From Purshia tridentata (taxonomy: Eukaryota; Streptophyta; Magnoliopsida; Rosales; Rosaceae): a stretch of 33,241 nt of DNA. Under the pieces are notes generated by a model. The model did no database searches. It worked only from the letters and a program-made list of their open reading frames with translations, and was not told the origin of the DNA. The position numbers were made by a program, and so were the translations under genes. Of this stretch, positions 1 to 9,959 are shown in pieces. The stretch lies in contig QANT01007012.1 of NCBI GenBank assembly GCA_003254885.1, positions 1 through 33,241 on the forward strand, read 5' to 3'. Position 1 is the stretch's first letter. Each line of letters begins with the position of its first letter.

Positions 1-15
1 TAAACACTTAATCCA

Positions 16-22
16 TATATAT
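16..22 (+). promoter_or_regulatory. Possible TATA box of the TNL gene
   Basis: A TATATAT run lies about 95 bases before the ATG at 115, which would leave a 5' leader of roughly 65 bases. The window begins only 15 bases upstream, so the rest of the promoter is not visible. The call rests on position and composition alone, in an AT-rich genome. Confidence 0.35.
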
Positions 23-114
23 CCACGCCTAAGCAGTACTTCTTTGATCGATCAAAACACAGACAGTACGTACTTCGATCGTCTTACAGTTTGGTTGTTG
101 TTTGAAAATTGGAT

Positions 115-3100
115 ATGGCCCTTGTTACATCATCTTCCAATATTCCGTGTGGTTCGAGATGTAAGTACGATGTGTTCTTGAGTTTCAACGACAAAGACAC
201 TCGCAAGACTTTTACTGACCACCTCAACACAGCCTTTCTCAAAGCAGGCTTTCGTACTTTCCAGGACGACGATGACCTTGAGAGAGGAGAAGACATTAAA
301 CCGGAGTTCAAGAAAGCTATCCAGCTGTCGCAAAGTTCAGTCATTGTGTTCTCACAAAATTACGCAGCTTCCGGATGGTGCCTTGACGAGCTTGTGATGA
401 CCCTGGAACGCAAGAGGACCTCTGGCCTCATAGTTTTACCGGTGTTCTACCACATCGATCCACATCATGTGAGGAAGCAAACTGGAAGTGTTGCAGAAGC
501 ATTTGCTAGACATGCGAAAAGTCAATCAGTGAAACACAAGGTGGAGGGATGGAAGAAAGCACTTGCAGAAGTTGCGGACTTGGCAGGGATGGTCTTAGAA
601 AATCAAGCTGATGGGTAACGACATTCAAATACTTTAAAGATCAACATGCCATAGTTCTACCATCACTACCACATTTTTAAAGATTTTGTGCTATTTTAAT
701 TTTTTGTGTCTGGTTTGTGCTAATTTCTATGGCTTCAACATTATAGTTTTTAAAGGTACTTCATTGTCTTGAACATTATGTTATATTTGTCATATAATTT
801 CCGGGAGACTCCTATTAATTCTTTTTGATTGTATGAGGGCTTTAAAATTTAATTATTTCAAATCATATGGGGTGACATGTTTGACTTGCTTTTTCACTTT
901 GATTGCAATTTTCTAGGTACGAGTCAAGATTTATTGAGAAAATTGTAAGAGTTATTGATGATAAACTAAGCCGCACGCCCTTAAGTGTTGTTCATGATCG
1001 CCTAATTGGAATTGGTAATCCAGTCCAAAGTATTAATAGGTGGTTAGAATCTGAAACAACTGCAGTTCGAATACTTGTCATCTATGGGATGCATGGAATA
1101 GGGAAAACAGCCCTTGCTCAGTTGGTATATAATGGAAATTGTAGAAGATTTGAAGGAAGCAGTTTCCTTAAAAACACTAGCAAAAGTTCAAGAACACCCA
1201 ATGACTTAATGCATTTGCAACAACAACTTCTTTATGATGTTTTGAATAGGAGGAAAGTGAAATTACACACTGTTAGTGAGGGAAAAAAGAAGATTGAAGA
1301 TGCTATCAACTCTAGAAGGGTTCTTCTTGTTCTGGATGATGTGGATCATTTGGACCATTTAGATGAAGTAATTAGGATGCAAGGTCAGTTTTACCCAGCA
1401 AGTAAAGTTATCATAACAACTAGCAATATAGGGTTGCTAAAAGTTCACCACCAACATATTAAAGTGCATAACGTTGAACCTCTTGATGATAGTGAGTCAC
1501 TAGAGCTCTTCAGTTGGCACACTTTTGGTCAAAAGTATCCCAATGAAGATTACATGGAATACTCAAAGAGGGCAGTAAACCTTTGCGAGGGACTTCCATT
1601 AGCTTTGAAAGTTTTGGGTTCCTGTCTATCCGGACAAAGTATAGATGTATGGGAAAGTGGGTTAAAGAAGTTGGAAGCTATCCCAAATCTTGGAATTGTG
1701 GATAAACTCAAACTAAGCTATGACTCTTTGCAAGATGACCATGACCAAAATTTATTTCTCCATATTGCATGTTTCTTCGTTGGAATGGACAAAGATGTCA
1801 TTGTCAAAATACTAGATGGTTGTGATTTCTACACTATTATCGGCATTCAGAACCTCATTGAGAGATGTTTGGTTAAGGTTGATGAAGATAACAAAGTGCA
1901 AATGCATCGCATGATTCAGGACATGGGAAGAAGAATTGTTCGTTCAGAATCCAAGGAGCTCGAGAAGCGAAGTAGATTATGGCATCACAATGATTCTTTC
2001 AAAGTACTAACAAGAAAAAATGTAAGCGTATTAAATTTTCTTCTCTAAATTATATAAGGGTAACGTATAATATTGGAATAAGTTTTATTTTTTATTTTTT
2101 ACCTGCAATGCTAGTTAACTTGTCCAAATATATATATATATATATATATTTTTCACTTCTTGTTATTAGGGTACAGGAGCAATTGAAGGTCTTATCATGG
2201 ACAAGGAAATGACCCAAACAATGGTTACTCATCCAAGAAAATCAAATGTGATTTTGGAAACAGATGCATTTGCAAGGATGCAAAATTTAAGACTACTCAA
2301 GCTTAGTCATGTACAACTCAATGGATCATATGGAGAATTTCCAACAGAGCTAAAATGGTTTTGTTGGAATAATTTTTGTTTTGATTCTTTACCCATTGAT
2401 TTTCCTTTGGAGAGACTAGTCGTTTTTGAAATGTGTTATAGCAACTTGAGACAAGTCTGGAGGGAGAAAGAGGTATGCTACTCTACATAATATATATCTT
2501 TCACTTTTCTTTAATTTTTTTCGGTTTTTAATTATCAATTAGTGTGATTGATTGGCTGCCTAATTTCATTTTTTTTTGTTTAGAAAATTACATTTAAATC
2601 AATAAAACATTTCAACATATATAGTAAATGTGGAGTTTTTTTTTTCTCATAACGGTCAATATATTTTGAAAATTTATCCCACTGTTGTGTTGGAAATTAC
2701 CTATTTGTCTATTTCATTTTTTTCATTACTCATGAGTGTAAAATTATAATGTTACCCTTGATTTGGTTTAAGGTATATAAATGAGGTTCATGGTTTATAA
2801 ATGTGGTTTATGATTTAGAATTAGGGTTTTGGCTCAAAACCTGGAAACTAATCTCTACTAAACTCTACTGCATAGCAGTCAAACAAAAACCTAATGCAAA
2901 TCTAAAATTGCATAATAATGTATATTTATTGATTTATTGTAATTAATCTTTTTTAATTTTGGTCAATGATAGCTAAAATGAAATTATGAAAAAGTTCATT
3001 GATTTGTAATATTAAAAATATTTATTAATTTAATTGTAATTAACTCCTTCATTATTTTATCAGAATCTTCCATTTTTGAAGACACTAAATCTCAGCCACT

Positions 3101-5206
3101 CCCATGAACTTTTCGAAACTCCCAACTTTTCATATGTCCCCAATCTAGAGATTTTGATTCTTAAAGATTGTGCAAATTTGGTTGATGTCCACGAATCAAT
3201 TGGAAGCCTACAGAGACTTGTTCATTTGGATTTGGAAGATTGCATAAACATTCGAAAGCTTCCACATAATGTTTTTATGCTATCACTTAAAACATTCATC
3301 ATATCTGGTTGCTCAAATCTTAGTGACTTTCCGACACTGGAGATGAAATCTTTGCAAACATTAAAAGCAGATGAAATTCCAATACACGGAGTATTCAATA
3401 CCAGTGGATATGAGGACAAATTATGGCCAAGCAACAATCCAAATATTCTCTGGGCTTCATGTTTATTACCACAGAGTTTGGTGAATTTAAGTCTTGCAAA
3501 CTGCAATCTTTCTGATGATAAATTTCCCATAGATTTGCGCCTTCCAGCATTGAAAAGAGTAAACCTAAGCTCAAATCCAGTTACTTGCCTACCAAGTTTC
3601 ATCAGAGGTGTTACTAGGCTCAATGAACTCATTTTTAGAGACTGTCCGCAGCTTGAGTCGCTTTTACAGATACCAGGTACAGAAGTCATTGATGTAACCC
3701 GATCCACTTTGTTGGAAAGAATAACAGGTGAATCATTAAGTGAAACACTTAAAGGCATTGCTTGGAAAGACAACTGGAACCTACTCGAATTTGGAAACTG
3801 GTTCAAGTCAGAACCCATTCAAAGATGTGAGGAGGAAATGACCCAACTTTTTGGCTCACTAAACTTCAAACCAACGGACACCATACAGGTGAAGCATTCT
3901 TATAGGGATATCACGCTGCCCGCCCAGGTTTTTGTTTAACCTTTCCCATCTCTCTATCTGTGATAGTTGGCTATATGCAATTAAAATAGTTGATCAAAAT
4001 TTTGATTTCAATATATGGTATGTATGTCTAGGCATTTTATGAACAGGGTATGATCAACACATATTTTCCTGGGAATGAGGCTCCAAGCCAATTTAGCCAT
4101 AAAAGTAAAGGGTCTTCATTAACTTTTACTGTGCCTTCTCAACCCAATGAAAGGATCCAAGGCTTGAACGTCTTCTGTGTTTATGCCGAATCTAATATTG
4201 ACTGTCGTAGCAGCATTGATGACATGAAAGATGCTTTTCCTCAACCAATAATGGCAACAGTCAGTAACAAAAGCAAGAGTCTGATGTGGATGTACGGCCC
4301 AAAGATCTACGGCATTCCAGTAAATGGACAACACTTGATATGGTTAAGTCATTGGAAGAACCATAGGAACCAATTGGAAGGTGGAAATGAAGTGACTGTT
4401 TCAGTATTCACCAGTTCTCAGCTTCAAGTAAAAGAGTGTGGAATAAAGATTTTGTACGAGCAAGATGATCAACCTGACAGTACCAAAGAAATTCGTTTTC
4501 AGTTGCAGATATCAGGAATATTCCGAATATACTACCTCTGCTGGTCACTTTGGGATTGTAAATGGAGTTTTGTTGACTTGGATTGGTTCAAATACCTCTT
4601 GGAGCGCTCTTTTGAAATAGCAGGTTTGTTAAATTTTGGTGACATATATATGATGTCCCATTTGATTTTATTCCAACCTGGAATTTAAAAATATTTCTCT
4701 TATTTCTATGTGGAACTAAGTTTCTGATATTTCTGTGTTGTATATATAGACAAAGAAGTAGGGGAACATTGTGAGGCCACCATCAAGTTTATAACAGGTG
4801 TGTTCAAATGTCAAAAATTTTCTATTGCATTCCAACTATATCATGCCTCTGTCTATTAGTATAGTGGATCCCAAACTTATACCTTAGTTTATTGTACCCA
4901 CACCCATGACTTGGGGTCGAGCCGTACAACTCTAACACATTACTTATAAATTAGCATCACATAGAAGAATATTCGACTTTGATATGTTAGACTTCATTTT
5001 CTCGATCATTTGCATATGTTGTATCTTTTATAGATAAAGAAGAAGAACGAGGGCAACGAATTGAAGCACAAAAGGACAGCAATAACAGTGGAGGTAGAGG
5101 TTGGAAAGTGCTCATCATGGCAGCTGTCTTATTTTTTTCGCTTCTGTTGGGGGCCTACCTCTTTTGGCTCCCAGAGATTACACCAAAAGTATTGGTCCCA
5201 ACTTAA
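115..5206 (+). CDS. TIR-NBS-LRR immune receptor (TNL) with C-terminal membrane segment
   Basis: Intracellular NLR receptor; the family senses pathogen effectors and its TIR domain is an NAD-cleaving enzyme. My exons: 115-614, 917-2021, 2170-2472, 3064-3927, 4032-4623, 4750-4797, 5034-5206, all GT/AG, together 3585 bases (1194 aa) with no internal stop. The first ATG is at 115. TIR: residues ~17-165 (YDVFLSF; GWCLDEL with the expected catalytic Glu at ~92). NB-ARC: P-loop GMHGIGKT at ~224, kinase-2 LLVLDDVD at ~303, GLPLAL at ~392. The MHD motif reads MHR (~496) and the usual TTR reads TTS (~334). LRRs are in exons 3-4. Exon 5 starts with AFYEQGMINTYFPGNEAP, typical of the post-LRR C-JID domain. 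The last exon encodes a hydrophobic stretch (VLIMAAVLFFSLLLGAYLF), a predicted membrane helix. The family is certain; exact ends of the small last exons are less so. Retaining intron 5 would stop the protein at 4688. Confidence 0.93.
2128..2149. repeat. (AT)n microsatellite in TNL intron 2
   Basis: About 11 AT dinucleotides lie just upstream of the acceptor of exon 3. It is a simple repeat, probably variable between individuals, with no coding content. Confidence 0.9.
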
Positions 5207-5336
5207 TTCATTTGTCACATTTGGTTGCTCGCACTTTTCTGTTCCAATTGAAGAAGCTACAAGTAACAAGCACTCTCCATAAATGTGTTGTATTTGTAGT
5301 CATGTTGCTTCTTGCTCGCATTTCAAAGTATATTTG

Positions 5337-5342
5337 AATAAA
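5337..5342 (+). terminator. Poly(A) signal of the TNL gene
   Basis: A canonical AATAAA lies 131 bases after the TNL stop codon, followed by T-rich sequence. This is a suitable place for the end of the transcript. Confidence 0.6.
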
Positions 5343-6085
5343 TGTATAAATCTTTTGTTGGTTTTATTGCTTGTTGATTAGTTTTTCAATAGAGTTTTTT
5401 TGCTTTCATTGATAAAATACCATTGAAGTGTTTTTATCCTTCCATTCCAGGCTACAATTAAATAGAACACATGCAATTAACTGGAATCTTAGTACTTCTT
5501 GCATGGTTTTGACGTAATTGTTGTGATGAGAGCCTAAGCCCAATAAGACAGGATATTTACCCACTACAATATAGTGCTTCAAAGCACTCTCAGATAGAAA
5601 TATATATAGAAATAATTAGTGTAAGATGCATATTTTCATCCTATTTAGTTTCTAGTGCACCAATTAATTAGATTCAACAATAAGGTAATTATTATTATTT
5701 TAATATTTTGGTCAATTCTTAAAGTTAAATAACTCATAAAAAACGTGATTTACTCTCCCAACTCTCTTTATAAAGTTCCTTTTACATTTTCCCAAATCAC
5801 TCATGTACTCTTGCCCAAGGTTAGCTCCTTTCTACCACAAAGACAAGTATTGTACATCATTGAGTTCATGGCTGGCTCCTTTGATTTTTTATTTAAAATT
5901 TTTTTGACTAATTATTGTTTTCGTAATTCATTTATTTATTTATTTTGTTATTTGTATGAACATTTTCATTGATTCACATTGGATTCTCGTTGTTTTATCA
6001 TTTTTTTGCTACTTTAGTTTTACCCATAAAAATGACAGTTACTTGCTGATGCTTAATCACATTTCTTTCTTCTTAATTTTCTAAA
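5343..6085. other. Intergenic AT-rich stretch, nothing recognised
   Basis: This stretch follows the TNL gene. It contains only short chance reading frames, poly-T runs and scattered TATA runs. I see no protein similarity, no clear inverted repeat and no RNA gene. Confidence 0.6.
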
Positions 6086-6446
6086 AAATGCAAATTGAAA
6101 CTAAAAATATATATCTAAAATTGTGAAGTACTAAAATTGCAAAATGAAAATACAAACTGAAACTGTGTACTGAAATTGCAAAATGAAACTAAGACTGCAA
6201 CTTTTTTAATTTGTTAATTGAAATTAAAACTTGAAAACTGAAAAATATAATAATATAAAGGTGAAATTGAAACTTGAAAACAAACAAATATAATAATATA
6301 AAGGTGAAATTGATACTGAAACTAAAATTCAATATTTAATTATATTATTATATCTTTGGAAAAAAAAATGAAACTGGAACTGTTAGTAAAAATTGAAACT
6401 AAAACTGTAATGCGAAATTGAAACTAAAAGAGATGAAACTGTAATG
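6086..6446. repeat. Degenerate GAAACT-rich tract
   Basis: Short words such as gaaactgaaac, gcaaaatgaaa and gaaattgaaac recur without strict period. A 28-base block at 6243-6270 is repeated at 6286-6313 (43 bases apart). The vocabulary matches the 27-bp minisatellite that follows, so this looks like an older, decayed part of the same array. Confidence 0.55.
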
Positions 6447-6710
6447 TGAAACTGAAACTGTATTGTAAATATGAAGAACTGAAACTATATTGTAAATATG
6501 AAGAACCGAAACTGCTCTGTAAATATGAAGAACTGAAACTGTGCTGTAAATATGAAGAACTGAAACTGTACTGCAAATATGAAAAAATGGAACTGTATTG
6601 TAAATATGAAGAACTGAAACTGTATTATAAATATGAAGAACTAAAACTGTACTGTAAATATAAAAAACTGAAACTGTACTGAAATGAAATTGTACTGCAA
6701 ATATGAAGTA
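6447..6710. repeat. 27-bp minisatellite, about eight copies
   Basis: The landmark tgtaaatatg, or a one-base variant, falls at 6464, 6491, 6518, 6545, 6572, 6599, 6626 and 6653, an exact 27-base period. One more related copy lies near 6699 out of register. Because 27 is a multiple of three, one frame stays open with a nine-residue period (EELKLYCKY). That frame has no ATG at its head (it begins at GTG), so coding is unlikely. Confidence 0.9.
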
Positions 6711-6949
6711 AAAAAAAGAGAGATTAGAGCAGAAAACTAATAAATTTGATGTTTATTGACAAATTTAGAAATAGATGAGTAGGGTTTTGGGTTGTGGGTG
6801 AGTTGTTATTACCTTGAAATTAAATTTGTGGTTGTGGATAAGTTGATGTTCTGATAAATTACATTAAATGTGAGTTATAAGTAAATTATTGGGTTTGAGT
6901 GCTTTTGGTTAACTTTTTCAATAATTAGTACCTTATAATTAAATCATTT

Positions 6950-7137
6950 ATATATATATATATATATATCTCTAGAGAATGGCCCATGCAATATGTATAA
7001 CATTAAGATAGCAATATATATATACTTATATATAGCAAAGCTTTGCATATATATATATATATATATCTCTCTAGAGAATGGCCCATGCAATATGTATAAC
7101 ATTAAGATACTTATATATAGCAAAGCTTTGCTATATA
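6950..7137. repeat. Tandem pair of ~99-bp repeats with TA runs and a palindrome
   Basis: The block beginning ctctagagaatggcccatgc (about 6970) recurs at about 7069. Both copies run through gtataacattaagata and a TA-rich stretch to agcaaagctttgc. The second ends in a perfect 24-base palindrome at 7114-7137 centred on AAAGCTTT. The copies are separated and flanked by (AT)n microsatellites. This suggests a local duplication next to the foldback element at 7140. Confidence 0.75.
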
Positions 7138-7139
7138 CT

Positions 7140-7500
7140 GTATACAAATAGCTTATTTGTATACCTTCACTTACAGCCCACTTTCATGTAATTTTTCCAA
7201 ATTCCAAACCATCTATGTTTTAGACCTATATTCATAGATTATCCTTGCAATAAATTAGCCAAATAAAAAATCATTTGCCTATCTAACTTTGATCAAACAT
7301 ATGGATAGTTTCTCCAAAAATATTTGGTTCGTCTACTCGTTTGATCAAAAGTTAAATAGGCAAATGGTTTCCAATTAATTTTTTGCAAAGATGATTTATG
7401 ACTATAGGTCTAAAACATAGACGGTTTGGAATTTGGAAAAATTACATGGAAGTGGGCTATGAGTAAAGGTATACAAATAAATTATTTATAGGAGGTATAC
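7140..7500. mobile_element. Foldback (MITE-like) element 1
   Basis: The stretch is an almost full-length inverted repeat. The left arm, about 7140-7296, contains gtatacc, agcccactttcatgtaattt and tctatgttttagaccta. It pairs with the right arm, about 7339-7500, where these appear as reverse complements with few mismatches. Only about 40 bases in the middle (7297-7338) are unpaired. Both ends carry GTATAC. No open frame for a transposase is present. This fits a non-autonomous MITE; the superfamily is not clear because no clean target-site duplication is visible. Confidence 0.75.
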
Positions 7501-7504
7501 AACA

Positions 7505-8072
7505 GAGACTTCTTCTATATATATATATATATATATGGAGAAAGAGAAAGAAAAAGAGGTATGAATCAAATTTGCATATCTAAATTTCATTTTGATTTTT
7601 TTAATTAGTATGATTGTGATTTTTTAATCAATATGATATTTTTTATTATTTTTTAACTTGAAAAAAAAAACTCAAAACTATTTTGAAAAAATAAATAACC
7701 CGTGTCAAAAAGTGATTAGGCCAACTGAGGGGCCAACCCTACTTAGCAATCATGAGCTGGGCACATGATGTCACATCATCATTTTCCATTACTTAACTTC
7801 AAGATCTTGACAGAATGGACCTAGTTGCTATACTTAAAAAAAACAGTCCTACAAAAAATAAAATTGAAAGTACACACCCCAAAAAGCGGCAAGACCAAAA
7901 TACAGTAACCAAAAAGGTCTTTTGGCCTAATATTAAAGATTGAACAAGTGTAATAACAATGCCAAGTAAAATATACAACGATAAAGTGATGAGTAATCAT
8001 AATAATTAAGCTCACAAGAATGAGAACACTTAAAGAGAATAAATGAAATTATATCACACAAGGATTTACAAT
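7505..8072. other. Intergenic stretch, nothing recognised
   Basis: It opens with an (AT)n run and a purine-rich gagaaagagaaag stretch near 7537. The rest is AT-rich with only short chance frames on either strand. I see no gene, RNA or clear repeat boundary. Confidence 0.55.
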
Positions 8073-8385
8073 AGGCTTATTTCACGATTTACCCCCCCAT
8101 AACTGTTTTTCATTCTCATATTCCATATGAATGATATTGTCCCGGCTTACCAACCACTTGTAACTTATATATGTGTCTCATTTTACATTGTTCCGTCATT
8201 TCTATCAATAGGTCTGTAAAAAGTGCTGACATGGCAGGGTTATTTTAGTTTGGGTCCGTCAAAACTGCTAACATAATGGACGAAAAAATGTAAAGTGGGA
8301 CTAGGTGAGTTGTGGGTGATAATTTAAGACATTTAAAGTTTCAGGTGGTAATCTGGGAATTAAAAACAGTTAGTGAAATAAGCCT
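8073..8385. mobile_element. Foldback (MITE-like) element 2
   Basis: The termini are inverted copies: AGGCTTATTTCAC at the left and GTGAAATAAGCCT at the right. Further inside, ctgtttttcattctcatatt on the left matches the reverse complement of the right side, as do words around tttacatt and gtc. It is about 313 bp with no coding capacity. No convincing target-site duplication was found. Confidence 0.7.
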
Positions 8386-8520
8386 TTATATTATCTATAT
8401 AGTCAAAGCACTGGGTATGACCTACCTTAAATTCTTGCACACAGGGTCTCTCTTTTGGTCCCTTTCAACGTGCCCAGGTCTATAAAAATTCAAAAATTTA
8501 TAGTTTAGATACAATTTAAA

Positions 8521-8942
8521 TTAAGACTTATTATTGAATTTGCCCCCTGAAACATACTCTTTTTTTCACTCTGTCCCCTGAAAGTTAAATCCTCTCACTT
8601 TGCCCCCCAAACTTTACACTCTCGTCTACTTTCAACTTCATCTATTATTTGGAGTTCTAGAGTTCCGTTTTGAGTGATTTTTATATAGTTGTAAAGAGGA
8701 AATTCATAGCTTCAAAATGAGCATAAGATTATTGATTTTGGTGGAGATTTGATGACTCAAACGTTGGTCTAAATTTGAGATAAAAATTAAACAAATAGAT
8801 GAAGTTGAGTTCTAAGGGGAAAAGTAGGAGGATTTACCTTTTGTGATACAAATTTTGAGGGCAAAGTAGAAGGATTTACTTTTAGGGGGAAAAGTGAAAA
8901 CAAAAGAATATTTCAGGAGGCAAATTCGATAATAAGCCTTAA
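8521..8942. mobile_element. Foldback (MITE-like) element 3
   Basis: The left end, TTAAGACTTATTATTGAA, and the reverse complement of the right end, TTAAGGCTTATTATCGAA, agree at nearly every base. The match continues into tttgccccctgaaa on the left and tttgcctcctgaaa from the right. Arms of roughly 120 bases enclose a short centre. It is about 422 bp with no open frame. The outermost TTAA on both sides could be a target-site duplication or part of the inverted repeat. Confidence 0.72.
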
Positions 8943-9723
8943 ATTAATTTCACTCTCTTTTTAAGGAGAGTATAACTCACACTCCAGCTTAAATTGGCAA
9001 TGGATTGACTTAAAACTAATATCATTAGACTCGTATTGAAAAACAGAGCTAGAAGGGTGAAAATTGGGTGACGAAGGTTGCCGGAAACAGCCACATGCGA
9101 CATCACGCACCAAATTAACAATCTTATACTCGTTCTAAAATTATGTATCTTTTCTTTGTAATCATATAACATTTATTCAAAATGGAAATATAAAACTCAA
9201 GATAAAATATCACAAAATAAACTATCCGAACTGTCATTTTAATACCCTCAAAACTTCATGAAAATCTTATACTCATTTTAAAGTTAGTAACATGATATGT
9301 ACAACCGTATAAAGATTATTCAAAATGGACCGTTAAATCGCTAGATAATTAGCCTCAAAGTAAGCAATCTGAAATTGTCATTATTTTTGCAGAATTTTGG
9401 AAACTCACCCAAAGTCCGATTCCCTTACAACTCAACACCACAAATCAAATACGTACTTAAGCTTATAAAAACATATTTAAGGTGTCCAGATCAAAACCCA
9501 ATCTCAAAATGACTTGGAATTCAAAATCTTAATCAAGAACACAAACCCCAAAAATGCCAAAAATTTGTTCAATACACCCAAACTCGAAAATCTTAACATT
9601 TTATTAGATATTTGGGTCACAATAACTTAACTTACCATCTATTTAACTTCACAAAACCCATAGCTCAACACTAAATTCAAATTCGAAACAAAAGAGAGAA
9701 ATTATGGAAAAATAATTTACCTT
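8943..9723. other. Non-coding stretch with a diverged direct repeat
   Basis: Two diverged blocks, about 9119-9175 and 9265-9322, both begin aatcttatactc and end attattcaaaatgga or close to it. They lie about 146 bases apart. The text resembles degenerate transposon or LTR-type repeat, but I could not find boundaries. No gene is visible. Confidence 0.45.
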
Positions 9724-9742
9724 CTCTCTCTCTCTCTCTCTC
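9724..9742. repeat. (TC)n microsatellite
   Basis: About nine to ten TC dinucleotides. A simple repeat with no associated gene. Confidence 0.85.
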
Positions 9743-9887
9743 GTTTTCTTTGGTGCTTACGGGGTGCACTACCTCCTCTATTAACTTATAGCTAATTCCT
9801 TGATTCATGTAATAGTTAGTTGGCTAATTTAGTTAAGGAAAACTTAGGCTAATCATAGTCTAAGGTGGTGACTCACCCCTCTAAAGG

Positions 9888-9959
9888 AATCAACACCCTT
9901 GGAGTGGCAAGGGGAGTGATAAAAGAAATCAACACCCTTGAAGTGGCAAGGGGAGTGAT
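9888..9959. repeat. Tandem duplication, 39-bp period
   Basis: The block starting aatcaacaccctt at 9888 recurs at 9927. Both copies run through agtggcaaggggagtgat with a single base change. The surrounding 63-residue frame seems to be a by-product. Confidence 0.8.

Noticed and set aside
2473..3063. Possible extra gene or telomere-like repeat in TNL intron 3 (ggtttaaggt, tagggttttgg words)
   Set aside because: The words are irregular and AT-rich with no consistent period or open frame; it is an ordinary intron.
3222..3818. 198-residue open frame antisense to TNL exon 4
   Set aside because: It is a shadow of the LRR exon on the other strand; it has no domain and no promoter, and the sense frame is clearly the coding one.
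6446..6682. Protein made of EELKLYCKY repeats
   Set aside because: The frame begins at GTG, not ATG. Its openness follows from a stop-free 27-base unit, and no splice-in exon or promoter is visible.
6447..6710. CRISPR-like array
   Set aside because: The units are directly abutting with no unique spacers, and this is plant nuclear DNA.
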